A DNA stretch of 29,421 nucleotides from Luminiphilus sp. (GTDB lineage: Bacteria > Pseudomonadota > Gammaproteobacteria > Pseudomonadales > Halieaceae). The notes beneath the pieces are model-generated. The model was not told the DNA's origin, did no database searches, and saw nothing but the letters and a program-made list of their open reading frames with translations. Position numbers and translations under genes: made by a program. The stretch covers positions 1-29,421 of the forward strand of contig JAOHHD010000020.1 of NCBI GenBank assembly GCA_028117185.1, written 5' to 3'. Below are positions 8,409-16,389 of the stretch, piece by piece. Positions within the stretch are counted from its first letter, which is position 1; every line of letters begins with the position of its first letter.

Positions 8409-10244
8409 ATGCTCAGATTGCCGGTGATGGTCGCTGCGGGTGGCGTCAACAGTGCTGGAAGAACGTCGCGGCGTCATGCCTACCGGAGGATGGTGTGGGA
8501 GCATCTGAAGGCTGACGACCGTGTGGGCACTGAATTGGCTTTGGCGCAAATGATGGGGATACAAGATCCTGCGCTGATTCGCCAACACACATTGGTTCGA
8601 GAGATAGAGCCCGCTTGGTTTGATCATCGTGCGGTGCCATGGCACCGGCGTGCAACGATCGCGTCCGAGCAATCAGATCACTGTTTTGAGTACAACACGG
8701 GCACGATGAGCGATGGCACTGTGATTGGCGCAGGCGCCAAAACATTGGATGGTAAGAGAGTGCGTATCGCGCTTGCGCCTGAGTCTGAAGTGCTACTGCC
8801 CAGCACACGGCAATTCGAGGTGAGCAGCGCGGGTCAGCTACCGACCGGCTTCGATCCGGGCGCACTTTACCCTTCCAGAAACCACCCGCGTGCACTGCAG
8901 ATGACGGTTTTTGCGATGTCGGATGCGTTGGCGGATTTAGGGATGGATTGGCCCAGTGTGGCGGCTCACGTGCCGGCTGAGGCGATCAGCGTCTATGTGT
9001 CGAGTGCGATGGGTCAGCTAGATGAGGCTGGCTACGGCGGCATGATGCGATCACGTTGGCAGGGCCGTCGAGTGAGTTCGAAGCAATGTCCGCTGGGTTT
9101 CGCGGAAATGCCGGGCGACTTTATTAGTGCTTATATTCTGGGTGCGATGAGTCGAACGGGTCCGGCGCTGGGCGCTTGCGCCACCTTTCTCTACAACCTT
9201 CGGCTCGGTATTGATGATATTCGCTCTGGTCGGTCGCGCATCGCTGTGGTGGGTGCGGCAGAGGCGCCGGTCAATGTCGAACTCATGGATGGCTACTTGG
9301 CGATGGGTGCGTTAGCAACCGATAAAGGCTTGCGGCAGCTCGATGGTCAGACTGAAAACGAACGGCCCGATAATCGCAGAGCCTGCAGGCCTTTTGGCGA
9401 GAATTGTGGCTTTACGATGGCGGAGTCTGCTCAGGTGGTGATTCTGATGGATGACGCATTAGCGATTGAGCTGGGCGCCCCTATTCTCGCCGGTGCGCCT
9501 TTTGTGAGTGTTCGGGCCGATGGCGCTAAAAAATCCATTTCGGGGCCCGGAGCGGGGAACTATCTGACGATGGCAGAGGCCGTGAGTACGCTGCGCAGCA
9601 TGCTCGGTAGTCAGCGGTTGCGAGAGGGTGGGATAGTGCAAGCGCACGGTACTGGCACGCCGCAAAACCGCGTGACGGAATCGACTCTGCTGAGCAAAGT
9701 GGCACAAGCTTTCGATATCAAAGACTGGCCAGTCGCCGCGATCAAGAGTTTTGTCGGTCATTCGCTAGCCGCAGCGGCAGGGGATCAACTCACCGCAACG
9801 CTAGGGATTTGGCAGCACGGGATTCTGCCCGGCATTCACACAATTGACGGTTTGGCGTCAGATGTGGAAACGGCCCGCCTTTCTTTTGCATTGAGTGAGC
9901 GAGAGATCGCTGATGGAGACTATGCCCTCGTTAACAGCAAGGGATTTGGCGGCAATAACGCAACGGCAGCGTTACTAAGCCCACGCACGACAGAGGCATT
10001 ATTAAAGCAGCATCATGGGTCTGCCGCGATGAAATCCTGGCGGGTTCGTCACGAAGCGGTGGCAGCAGCGCAAAGCGAGATCGAAACGCAGCGGCTCAAA
10101 GGTGACTGGTCACCGGCGTATCATTTTGACGACGGTGTGCTGACGGATGCTGAGGTATCCTTGACAGAAACGGCGATTACCCTTGGGCAGCAGACAATGC
10201 CGCTGCATGGCAACATTCCAGAGGGTTGGCAAATTGATGGCTAA
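8409..10244 (+). CDS. fabY: FabY-type beta-ketoacyl-ACP synthase
   Basis: A 611-residue condensing enzyme similar in plan to Pseudomonas aeruginosa FabY (about 634 residues), which makes acetoacetyl-ACP from acetyl-CoA and malonyl-ACP to start fatty acid synthesis. Recognisable shared segments are LPVMVAAGGVNSAGRTS at the N-terminus, SAGQLPTGFDPGALY, GACATFLYNL with active-site Cys257, QAHGTGTPQNRVTES with His413, and AIKSFVGHSLA with Lys446 and His451. SKGFGGNNA follows near the end. I take the ATG at 8409, not the longer frame, because the family begins here and GAGG lies 11 bases upstream. It heads a run of four plus-strand genes and is divergent from an AraC-type regulator. Confidence 0.9.
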   Translation: MLRLPVMVAAGGVNSAGRTSRRHAYRRMVWEHLKADDRVGTELALAQMMGIQDPALIRQHTLVREIEPAWFDHRAVPWHRRATIASEQSDHCFEYNTGTMSDGTVIGAGAKTLDGKRVRIALAPESEVLLPSTRQFEVSSAGQLPTGFDPGALYPSRNHPRALQMTVFAMSDALADLGMDWPSVAAHVPAEAISVYVSSAMGQLDEAGYGGMMRSRWQGRRVSSKQCPLGFAEMPGDFISAYILGAMSRTGPALGACATFLYNLRLGIDDIRSGRSRIAVVGAAEAPVNVELMDGYLAMGALATDKGLRQLDGQTENERPDNRRACRPFGENCGFTMAESAQVVILMDDALAIELGAPILAGAPFVSVRADGAKKSISGPGAGNYLTMAEAVSTLRSMLGSQRLREGGIVQAHGTGTPQNRVTESTLLSKVAQAFDIKDWPVAAIKSFVGHSLAAAAGDQLTATLGIWQHGILPGIHTIDGLASDVETARLSFALSEREIADGDYALVNSKGFGGNNATAALLSPRTTEALLKQHHGSAAMKSWRVRHEAVAAAQSEIETQRLKGDWSPAYHFDDGVLTDAEVSLTETAITLGQQTMPLHGNIPEGWQIDG

Positions 10245-10291
10245 GGTAATAGATTAGCCCCCCATTGATGACACCTTCGGATTACAGGCCC

Positions 10292-10843
10292 ATGTCAGCG
10301 ATCGACACCTTACTCAACCGTAACTCACACGCTCGGCTGGTTGACCCGGGCCCGGATGCGGGCGAGCTCAATACGATTCTGCAAGCGGCTTTGCGCGCAC
10401 CGGACCATGGTCGCTTGCGCCCTTGGCGGTTTGTGGTAGTTGCAGGTGATCGACGACACGCCCTTGGTGACGTATTTGTGCAGAGTCTGCGCTTAAAAGG
10501 AGTCAGTGACCCGGCAAAATTAGAAAAGGCAGCCAACGCGCCGTTACGCGCCCCTTTGATCATTGCTGGCCTCCTTCACGCGGTCGCGCACCCCAAAATC
10601 GCGCGAGAAGAGCAAGCTCATGCGGTAGCAGCGGCACTATCTGCCGCGCAATTAGCCGCGGAGTCACTGGGGGTTGGCAGTATGTGGCGAACTGGCGGCT
10701 ATGCTACCGACCCTTCAGTGATCGAAGCGTTAGGAGGGGATGTGGGTGATCAGGTGATTGGCTTTCTATACCTGGGCACTCGCGAGGGGCCTCAGAAGGC
10801 ACTGCCCGAGGAATCGCTTGAAACTTTTATTCGCTACTTTTAA
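10292..10843 (+). CDS. YdjA-like nitroreductase-family protein
   Basis: A 183-residue small nitroreductase fold protein. The start at 10292 (MSAIDTLLNRNSHARLVDPGP) gives the same length and N-terminus layout as E. coli YdjA (183 aa); upstream TTG/ATG codons at 10265/10268 lack a ribosome site and would add nine residues. Motifs are RAPDHGRLRPWRFVVVAG, ANAPLRAPLII, GSMWRTGGYATDPSV and IGFLYLGTREG, ending in FIRYF. FMN binding and NAD(P)H-dependent reduction are expected; the substrate is unknown. It lies 47 bp after fabY. Confidence 0.88.
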   Translation: MSAIDTLLNRNSHARLVDPGPDAGELNTILQAALRAPDHGRLRPWRFVVVAGDRRHALGDVFVQSLRLKGVSDPAKLEKAANAPLRAPLIIAGLLHAVAHPKIAREEQAHAVAAALSAAQLAAESLGVGSMWRTGGYATDPSVIEALGGDVGDQVIGFLYLGTREGPQKALPEESLETFIRYF

Positions 10844-10875
10844 ATTGCCGCTCACGTTTTCGCGATAGTGCGCTC

Positions 10876-11799
10876 ATGATAATAAAAACCCCTTGGCTGC
10901 AGTTTTTAGCACTGGGCTTGTTGTTGTTTATCGCGGGACGTGTCGCTTTTCCTGCGCCAAAGCCAGTGCTTGGGCCGCCCAATGCAGGGCGTTTGCAGGC
11001 AATGAGTCAAAACTACAGTCAATTCAGTCGCGATGAGATCAGTCCTGCTGTACTCGCCAAATTTATTGATGCTGAGCTTCGCGACGAGCTGCTTTTTAGA
11101 GAGGCGCTACAGCGGGGTTTGCACTATCGCGATGTCGCGATTGAGCAGCGGATCATTCGTAACATGCGGTTTCTGAATGTGGATACCCTGGCCGACGATG
11201 CCACACTCATTGAGCAAGGTTATGCGCTGCGGTTGCAGCTAACCGATGAGGTGATCCGCAGACGACTTGTTCAGATTATGGAGCGGCTCATCGTTGCGAC
11301 GGCGCGCATTGGGTCGCCCACGCCAGATGAGATTGTTGCGCGTTATCAGCGCGACATAAGCAGTTGGTTGGAGCCTCCCCGTTACAGTTTTAGTCATGTG
11401 TTTTTGTCGATCGAACGTGCAGGTGAGATGCTCGACCTGATCGCTGCGGTAGAGGCTGATCAGATGAGCAGTGAGCAGGCGAGAGCATTGGGCGCCCCAT
11501 TTCTCTCAGGCTACGATTTTAGCTTGCAAAGCGCGGCGCAGATGACCCGGGTTTTTGGCGCGGTCTTTGCGGAACAGCTGGCCGCACTGAACCCCATCGC
11601 TGGTGAATGGGTCGGACCTATCACGTCGGCCTTCGGTGAGCATTATGTCTTCATTTCTGCACTGCAGCCCGAGCGCACGATGCCGCTGGAAGAAGTGAGT
11701 CTAAGAATAGAGCGAGAGCTTGTGCGCGAGGCCGAGGAGCGCGCTGTGGAGGATTGGGTAGATACTGCGTTTGCTGGCTATGAGGTCGTGCGCTCATGA
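10876..11799 (+). CDS. Membrane-anchored parvulin-like peptidyl-prolyl isomerase
   Basis: A 307-residue protein with an N-terminal membrane segment (about residues 8-27) that probably anchors it facing the periplasm. Residues about 40-150 are helical, like the SurA/PpiD chaperone region (ELRDELLFREALQRGLHYRDVAIEQRIIRNM). The region around 155-290 fits a PpiC domain: PPRYSFSHVFLSIER, ARALGAPFLSGYDF, then GEWVGPITSAFGEHYVFISAL. Parvulins usually have a GG(D/E)LG core; this is weak here, so it may be a chaperone rather than an efficient isomerase. The TGA overlaps the ATG of the HupE/UreJ-type gene by four bases, so the two are tightly coupled. Confidence 0.75.
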   Translation: MIIKTPWLQFLALGLLLFIAGRVAFPAPKPVLGPPNAGRLQAMSQNYSQFSRDEISPAVLAKFIDAELRDELLFREALQRGLHYRDVAIEQRIIRNMRFLNVDTLADDATLIEQGYALRLQLTDEVIRRRLVQIMERLIVATARIGSPTPDEIVARYQRDISSWLEPPRYSFSHVFLSIERAGEMLDLIAAVEADQMSSEQARALGAPFLSGYDFSLQSAAQMTRVFGAVFAEQLAALNPIAGEWVGPITSAFGEHYVFISALQPERTMPLEEVSLRIERELVREAEERAVEDWVDTAFAGYEVVRS

Positions 11800-12773
11800 A
11801 GTGGCTACTCTGTGCCATCGCAATGATGTTGTCGGTGGAGGCGGGCGCGCACCGCTTTGCTCCCTCTCTGTTAGAGGTGCGACAACTCTCGGACCAGGAC
11901 TTTACGGCAACTTGGAAAACACCGGCGCAAAAAGTGTCGGCGATTCCGATTGAGCCGCAGTTCCCATCCGCGTGCACGCTCACCTCTGAATCGCCTTGGA
12001 TTCAAGAAGGCACGGGTATGTTGCGGCAAATACAGTTGACTTGCCCTGGTGGCATTGTGGGTCGCCCGTTGTCAGTTACTGGCTTAGGCGAGAACCAGTC
12101 ATCTGCTTTGCTAAGAATCTATCTTGCCGATGATATTTTTCATCAGGCTGTGTTCACCGCCGATAAGCCCTCATTTTTGGTGCCTGCCGAGGGTACCCCA
12201 AGCGCGGTCATTCTCGATTATAGCTGGCTGGGTGCTGAGCATATTTGGGCAGGCCCAGACCATCTTTTGTTCGTCATGGGTTTGCTGTTGTTAGTGGGGT
12301 GGAATCGCCGACTTATTTACACCGTAACCGCCTTCACGCTGGGGCACAGCGTGACATTGGCGATGGTGACGCTGGGGGTATTTGACTACCCGGTCTCGCT
12401 GGTAGAATTTATGATCGCGCTATCAATTTTTGTATTGGCTGTTGAACTGGCGCGAGGCGATATGGGCGGGCGTCTCTGGCGCCAACCTTGGTGGCTGGCC
12501 GGTATGTTTGGTTTGTTGCACGGCATGGGGTTTGCGGGTGCGTTGGCAGAGACGGGGTTGCCGCAATCTAACATTCCGCTCGCACTCCTGTTCTTCAATG
12601 TGGGTATCGAGCTAGGTCAGCTGGCTTTTATCATGCTGCTCGTCGTCATTACCGCGATCGGATCCCGATTACTCGGGGCCCAGATCAGCAGGTGGCGTCC
12701 TGTGCCGATCTACGCACTGGGTGCGTTATCGGCAATGTGGTGTATAGAGCGCGGTCTGGAGGTGTTGGTGTAG
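11796..12773 (+). CDS. HupE/UreJ-type membrane protein with periplasmic N-domain
   Basis: A 325-residue protein of the HupE/UreJ_2 type. A signal peptide is followed by a mature N-terminus near HRFAPSLLEV and a roughly 110-residue extracytoplasmic domain with two cysteines. About seven membrane segments follow. The family hallmark residues are present: HIWAGPDHLLFVMG, then FTLGHSVTLA, and LLHGMGFAGALAETGLP. The conserved His/Asp residues in membrane helices suggest a metal-ion (nickel or cobalt type) transport role. No hydrogenase or urease gene is visible here, so the substrate is open. It is coupled to the upstream parvulin-like gene and its stop lies 1 bp from the stop of the convergent lipoprotein gene. 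Confidence 0.85.
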   Translation: MKWLLCAIAMMLSVEAGAHRFAPSLLEVRQLSDQDFTATWKTPAQKVSAIPIEPQFPSACTLTSESPWIQEGTGMLRQIQLTCPGGIVGRPLSVTGLGENQSSALLRIYLADDIFHQAVFTADKPSFLVPAEGTPSAVILDYSWLGAEHIWAGPDHLLFVMGLLLLVGWNRRLIYTVTAFTLGHSVTLAMVTLGVFDYPVSLVEFMIALSIFVLAVELARGDMGGRLWRQPWWLAGMFGLLHGMGFAGALAETGLPQSNIPLALLFFNVGIELGQLAFIMLLVVITAIGSRLLGAQISRWRPVPIYALGALSAMWCIERGLEVLV

Positions 12774-12774
12774 G

Positions 12775-13614
12775 TCAGGGGTTGCCTGGCCAGCGCTTCA
12801 TCAAGATGGCGGGATGCATCGCGATGGCGATGCCTTCGTCTATCTGATTTTCGTTTTCCAGCACATCTCTGCGTCTCACAAAGGCCGTGCCGCTGCGCGT
12901 ATCAACGGCATCGGTGACCTCCATACCGCCTTCTCCAGAGAACACTCGCGCGAGTTCCATATTGAACCACGCGACCCTGATACTAGCGGCGGCCACTGCG
13001 CGCGACCAATCGAACTCAGAGGTCACGCCACTGCCTGCGCCTTGAATAGCGGGTTTGCGGGTGACGCCATCAAACCGGGTTATGCGGTTTAAGCCTTGCT
13101 CGTAATACACATCTTTTTCGATAATATCGGTAAAGATAATGCTTCTGATGTCGGTTTGTTCTTGCAGTTGTTCGCGGACAGCTTGGACAATTTGGATAAA
13201 TGTCTTTTGATTTACGCGCCCGGTGGTGGGATCAATAGGGTCGCCATAAATTAAGATGGCATTACTCCAGCGCTGCGCGAATTCTCGCTGCGGCCGGACG
13301 GTAAAGCCCGCGCTCTCGAGGTACTCTTCAACACGCTGATCGACAAACATTTCGCGTTTTTTAAGATAATTGCGTGATGGTCCGCCAAGATTCACGTTGG
13401 CAATGACGACAACATTACTGTCAAGTTGGCTAAAGAGCGATTCATCGAAGATATTGGTGGGGGTTGTCGCGTTGTATCCTCCGCCAACGGTGGCTGACCC
13501 GCAACCCGCGAGGAGTGTTAGCAGGGTTGTCATAATGGCGAGGCGATGAAGCGTGGCCCTCAGTATAGATACAGGCAGTTGATGTCGTGGTCGTAACCTA
13601 GTTCGCCCTGGCAT
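12775..13614 (-). CDS. Lipoprotein of unknown function
   Basis: I take the ATG at 13614 (279 residues), because AGGA lies 8 bases upstream; upstream ATGs at 13644 and 13674 overlap the divergent gene. A basic N-region, then the hydrophobic LAIMTTLLTLLAGC lipobox, indicates export and lipidation. The mature part begins with a low-complexity GGGYNATTPTN stretch. The beta-alpha pattern VVVIANVNLGG...YLESAGFTVRP loosely recalls the CsgG/DUF799 group of outer-membrane lipoproteins, but I do not recognise the family with confidence. It contains an Arg-rich FVRRRDVLENENQIDEGIAIAMHPAIL end. It is convergent with the HupE/UreJ-type gene, with one base between stops. Confidence 0.75.
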   Translation of the reverse strand: MPGRTRLRPRHQLPVSILRATLHRLAIMTTLLTLLAGCGSATVGGGYNATTPTNIFDESLFSQLDSNVVVIANVNLGGPSRNYLKKREMFVDQRVEEYLESAGFTVRPQREFAQRWSNAILIYGDPIDPTTGRVNQKTFIQIVQAVREQLQEQTDIRSIIFTDIIEKDVYYEQGLNRITRFDGVTRKPAIQGAGSGVTSEFDWSRAVAAASIRVAWFNMELARVFSGEGGMEVTDAVDTRSGTAFVRRRDVLENENQIDEGIAIAMHPAILMKRWPGNP

Positions 13615-13666
13615 TTTAGTATTCCTGATTGTCGGAGTCGCCATGCTACCAAAAGGAGAATCGCGG

Positions 13667-14446
13667 ATGAACAAAACGATTTACGCGATTACCTCAGGGC
13701 AAGGCCCCGATGTCCTGTTGCTCGATGGTCTCTTTGGGCAAGGGAGTAACCTTCGTGGGATTGCTCGAGCCTTAGCGCGCCAGTTTAGAGTGCACTGTCT
13801 CGATTTACCCGATCATGGCCGCTCGACTTGGCTCGAAGAGGCCTCCCTTACCCACTATGCGCGTGAAATTGATTTGTGGATGGGTGAGTCGGGTCTGGAT
13901 AGCGCTCACGTTGTGGGGCATTCACTGGGCGGCAAGGTGGCGATGCAACTGGCTTTGAGCCATGCCGCACGCGTTAACTGCTTGGTGGTCGCGGATATTG
14001 CGCCGGTTGCTTATGCTGGACAGCACTTTGAGGTTTTTGATGCGCTACAAAAAGTCGTAGCGGCAAACTGTCAATCGCGCCAGTCGGCGGACGAGGTATT
14101 GGCTGATGTGATCGAAGATCCAGCGGTGAGAGGGTATTTACTGATGGGGTTTGAGCGAGGAGAGGGCGCTGACCCGTGGCGCTTTAATGTGGAGGGATTA
14201 CGGAGTGGATATGCTCGGCTCTGCGCTGCCCCTGATTTTGATCGGGTCTTTACAGGCGACACGTTGTTTCTGCGAGGCGCGGATTCAGACTATGTCGGGG
14301 CGGAGCATGAAAAAACCATCGCACAGTGGTTCCCAGCAAGTCATTTGGTGTCATTGACTGACGCTGGGCATTGGCTTCATATGGATCAACCGCAGGCTTT
14401 TTGCGATCAGGTGAGGCACCATTTGCTCAGTTGGGTCGGCGCCTGA
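13667..14446 (+). CDS. YbfF-like alpha/beta hydrolase
   Basis: A 259-residue alpha/beta-hydrolase. AAGGAG at 13652-13657 lies 9 bases before the ATG at 13667, deciding this start over the ATG at 13643. The nucleophile is Ser86 in GHSLGG, the likely acid is in FLRGADSDY, and the catalytic histidine is His235 in DAGHWLHMD. LDLPDHGRS and VADIAPVAY match the E. coli YbfF esterase group. The usual oxyanion HG dipeptide (LHGLFG in YbfF) reads LDGLFG here, a notable substitution. YbfF-type enzymes hydrolyse acyl esters or thioesters in the cytoplasm. It is divergent from the lipoprotein gene, 52 bp between starts. Confidence 0.88.
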   Translation: MNKTIYAITSGQGPDVLLLDGLFGQGSNLRGIARALARQFRVHCLDLPDHGRSTWLEEASLTHYAREIDLWMGESGLDSAHVVGHSLGGKVAMQLALSHAARVNCLVVADIAPVAYAGQHFEVFDALQKVVAANCQSRQSADEVLADVIEDPAVRGYLLMGFERGEGADPWRFNVEGLRSGYARLCAAPDFDRVFTGDTLFLRGADSDYVGAEHEKTIAQWFPASHLVSLTDAGHWLHMDQPQAFCDQVRHHLLSWVGA

Positions 14447-14499
14447 TGGATGGGGATGCGATCCTGAGGTGGCTTGTCATCAAAAGTGTCCACAATTTC

Positions 14500-14508
14500 T
14501 GTGGATAA
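14500..14508 (-). promoter_or_regulatory. Perfect DnaA-box match
   Basis: Read on the minus strand this is TTATCCACA, the consensus DnaA box. A two-mismatch copy (GTGTCCACA) lies at 14486-14494 in the opposite orientation, so TCCACA and TGTGGA form an inverted repeat with a 5-bp spacer. It is a single strong site, so a titration site or a chance match is possible. Confidence 0.45.
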
Positions 14509-14567
14509 CACATTGGATAATTTGTTTACCTTGCTATCTAGTCCCGAGAAGCAGTGCTTTTTGATGG

Positions 14568-14588
14568 ATTGGTCAAATTTTAACCAAT
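14568..14588. repeat. 21-bp near-perfect palindrome
   Basis: The arms ATTGGT and ACCAAT enclose an AT core. Only one symmetric pair and the central base break the symmetry. It could be an operator or cruciform site. Confidence 0.7.
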
Positions 14589-14589
14589 A

Positions 14590-14630
14590 CCTTATTGTCT
14601 ATATAAAACAATAGGTTATATCATACCTAT
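14590..14630. repeat. Two overlapping inverted repeats
   Basis: The first has TATTGT (14593-14598) pairing with ACAATA (14608-14613), extended by CC/GG with one bulged T. The second has ATAGGT (14611-14616) and ACCTAT (14625-14630) as perfect 6-bp arms 8 bp apart. They share bases, so they could form alternative hairpins. Confidence 0.6.
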
Positions 14631-14782
14631 CAGGCTTGTTGTGTGATATCTGTTATAAACCCCGTAAACTTGGATCGGCAGCGGGTGGTGTGCATAAGAA
14701 GTTTGCTGGCGCTACTACAGATCTGCTCTCTCGTACATCCCTTAACACCCATTTTTGAATAAAAATTCTCGCTTCTGGGTTT

Positions 14783-15139
14783 TCAGACCCCCCGGTAGCG
14801 ACAGCCAGTGTTGCAGGTTTCTTTGATCTCCACCTCTGTCAGTGCAGGCAGGCTGGGCTGCAACCGTTGCCAGATCCACTGTGCGAGATTTTCACTGGTT
14901 GGATTCTCTAAACCCGGCACCTCATTCAAATAATGGTGATCGAGCTGCTCATAGAGCGGCGCAAACGCTTGCTTGATCTCGTCGAAATCCATAATCCAAC
15001 CGTTTTGAGGATCCACTTCGCCACCGATGGTCAGACGGACCCAAAAAGAATGGCCGTGGAGGCGAGCACACTTATGGCCCTCGGGCACATGAGGCAAGAG
15101 GTGGGCGGCCTCGAATTGAAAGTCTTTGTACAGCTCCAT
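14783..15139 (-). CDS. queD: 6-carboxy-5,6,7,8-tetrahydropterin synthase QueD
   Basis: A 118-residue protein almost collinear with E. coli QueD. It converts 7,8-dihydroneopterin triphosphate to 6-carboxytetrahydropterin, the second step toward preQ0 and the tRNA base queuosine. [24 protein letters not shown] carries the zinc histidines (His13, His28, His30) and catalytic Cys24. DHHYLN and [16 protein letters not shown] follow, and the C-terminus is [19 protein letters not shown] is an excellent ribosome site 7 bases before the ATG. It is next to two tRNA genes, one of them tRNA-Asp(GUC), itself a queuosine-modified tRNA. Confidence 0.96.
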   Translation of the reverse strand: MELYKDFQFEAAHLLPHVPEGHKCARLHGHSFWVRLTIGGEVDPQNGWIMDFDEIKQAFAPLYEQLDHHYLNEVPGLENPTSENLAQWIWQRLQPSLPALTEVEIKETCNTGCRYRGV

Positions 15140-15243
15140 TGGGATACCTCCTCAGGATAGCTAGCAAAATCACGGCGGGAGTTTACACCGTTTAATTGTT
15201 GGCGCGATGCCTGTCAGCGACCCCAAAAGCACCTGAAAGCGCA

Positions 15244-15271
15244 TTGACACATAGACAGTGATCCCTATAAT
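15244..15271 (+). promoter_or_regulatory. Strong sigma-70 promoter of the tRNA genes
   Basis: TTGACA (15244-15249) and TATAAT (15266-15271) are both perfect hexamers separated by 16 bp, ending 17 bp before tRNA-Val. The GC-rich GCGC right after the -10 is the discriminator expected of stringently controlled stable-RNA promoters. Confidence 0.88.
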
Positions 15272-15288
15272 GCGCTTCTCTTGACGTG

Positions 15289-15364
15289 GGGTGATTAGCT
15301 CAGCTGGGAGAGCATCTGCCTTACAAGCAGAGGGTCGGCGGTTCGATCCCGTCATCACCCACCA
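15289..15364 (+). tRNA. tRNA-Val (anticodon TAC)
   Basis: A 76-nt cloverleaf. The acceptor stem GGGTGAT pairs with ATCACCC, the D-loop is AGCTCAGCTGGGAGAGC, the anticodon arm CTGCCTTACAAGCAG has anticodon TAC, and the T-arm has GGTTCGATCCC. The CCA end is encoded. The anticodon reads GUA and probably other Val codons after modification. Confidence 0.97.
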
Positions 15365-15414
15365 ATTCTTGGGAATGAACGTCAAGCGCAACCGATGCAT
15401 CGCATCGTCTACCT

Positions 15415-15491
15415 GGAGCGGTAGTTCAGTTGGTTAGAATACCGGCCTGTCACGCCGGGGGTCGCGGGTTCGAGTCCCGTCCGCTCCGCCA
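15415..15491 (+). tRNA. tRNA-Asp (anticodon GTC)
   Basis: A 77-nt cloverleaf. The acceptor stem GGAGCGG pairs with CCGCTCC, the D-arm is AGTTCAGTTGGTTAGAAT, the anticodon arm CCGGCCTGTCACGCCGG has anticodon GTC, and the T-arm is GCGGGTTCGAGTCCCGT. The CCA end is encoded. It is 50 bp after tRNA-Val and shares its promoter. The anticodon base G34 is a target of queuosine modification, and queD is next door. Confidence 0.97.
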
Positions 15492-15816
15492 ATATTTTTA
15501 GGGCTCCTGCAAAGCCCATAAGTACTCATGTTTGCACGCTAGCTCTTCCTGCCAAACACCCATTTGTGGCGTGATTACACACATCGATTACACACACTTT
15601 TTTACGCGCAGTTTTGAAGTTCGTCTTAATCAGACCCCCGGGGGGGGTAAATGCCTGTGGTTAATACAGATGGTCCTGCTGAGATACTTAAAAGCTGGAT
15701 TTGAAAAAAGGCCTAACCGCCGTTGTGATTGTTACCGCACAGATATAGTAGACTGATATTGATCTCACTAGTCCTCCCCTGCTTATTCTGAGCGATTCCA
15801 AGATTGGATTCTGGGC
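15492..15816. other. Non-coding segment after tRNA-Asp, with repeat copy A
   Basis: No plausible gene is seen in these 325 bp. A short hairpin (GGGCT/AGCCC, about 15510-15526) follows the tRNA but lacks a T-tract. A CCCCC/GGGGGGGG block is at 15635-15647, and the dispersed-repeat copy A starts at 15646. Confidence 0.6.
15646..15691 (+). repeat. Dispersed repeat, copy A
   Basis: This 46-bp segment aligns without gaps to copy B at 16390-16435 with 32 identities. Both begin GGTAAA, share GCCTGT and end TACTTAA. The same core also occurs at 17117 (C) and 21645 (D). Confidence 0.65.
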
Positions 15817-16209
15817 CTACCAACTTTCCGACTGAGGCAACCCATCTGCCACATCGTAGTAAGTCCCCTTGTTTGCCATAAAAATATGCTTAACGACTGT
15901 CGTAGCGCCGTTAGGCAGATCATCAAGAGTTCCAGTACCAATTGCGGTGGTACCCTCACCATCCGCTTCCCAAAACAACGATGAGCCACAGCCCATACAG
16001 AATCCTCGCCGCGCCTGATCACTGGATCGATACCACTTAAGCCCGCTGTCCTTGATGAGCCTCAGATGAGTACTGGGAACTTCGGTCGCCGCCCAATAGT
16101 GCCCACTAGTTTTACGGCACTGACTGCAATGGCAGGCAAACGTGGCACTTAAAGGCCCATTGATTGAGAAAGTAACCTCTCCGCACTCACACGACCCCCT
16201 AATCTCCAT
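15817..16209 (-). CDS. GFA-family (CENP-V fold) zinc protein
   Basis: A 130-residue protein of the glutathione-dependent formaldehyde-activating (GFA) family. Zinc-binding cysteines are Cys7 and Cys9 in GSCECGEV, Cys26, Cys28 and Cys31 in CHCSQCRKTSG, and Cys71 and Cys74 in RGFCMGCGSSLFW. Members carry two zinc ions; the reaction of most is not known, and formaldehyde activity is not universal. GGAG precedes the ATG. The gene stands alone, separated by a terminator from the DUF2269-like gene upstream. Confidence 0.92.
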   Translation of the reverse strand: MEIRGSCECGEVTFSINGPLSATFACHCSQCRKTSGHYWAATEVPSTHLRLIKDSGLKWYRSSDQARRGFCMGCGSSLFWEADGEGTTAIGTGTLDDLPNGATTVVKHIFMANKGTYYDVADGLPQSESW

Positions 16210-16260
16210 GGTCTAAAAATCTCCAACAACGTGATATGTCCGAAAAACTAACACCAAAAT

Positions 16261-16289
16261 AAAAAGGAGCCAATATTTCAGGCCCCTTT
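16261..16289 (-). terminator. Intrinsic terminator (minus strand)
   Basis: On the minus strand the stem AAAGGGGCC pairs with GGCTCCTTT (one G-U pair) around a 9-base loop and runs into TTATTTT. It lies between the DUF2269-like gene and the GFA gene, so it would separate their transcripts. Confidence 0.7.
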
Positions 16290-16314
16290 AGTCTTACAAG
16301 GATGTTGTACCAGC

Positions 16315-16359
16315 AGCCCTCCTTTCCACCGCTGTCCAACTAGTCTGCCAAGGTAGGTG
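16315..16359 (+). repeat. 45-bp repeat, first copy (upstream box of B)
   Basis: This aligns without gaps to 16977-17021 with 36 of 45 identities, from AGCCCTCC through AGTCTGCCAAG to TAGGTG. Copy B of the dispersed repeat follows 75 bp after its start. Confidence 0.75.
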
Positions 16360-16389
16360 GTGATTGAGAGCGTCATTAAGGCCGGGAGT

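Larger units (their letters stand above)
14447..14782. other. Non-coding AT-rich segment with DnaA-box-like sites and palindromes
   Basis: This 336-bp stretch lies between convergent genes and holds no convincing reading frame. It has one perfect DnaA-box match on the minus strand (TGTGGATAA at 14500-14508) and weaker ones at 14486-14494 and 14512-14520. The first two face each other as an inverted repeat. Palindromes follow at 14568-14588, 14590-14615 and 14611-14630. No intrinsic terminator with a clear T-tract was seen for either flanking gene. Confidence 0.6.

Noticed and set aside
14447..14782. Chromosomal replication origin
   Set aside because: Only one perfect DnaA box and no dnaA, gidA/mnmG, rpmH or parAB genes nearby.
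15465..15491. tRNA-Asp 3' end duplicated as an attachment site
   Set aside because: I searched the window by eye for a second copy of the T-arm/acceptor end and found none.
15635..15647. G-quadruplex
   Set aside because: A single G8 run next to C5; no four G-tracts in series.
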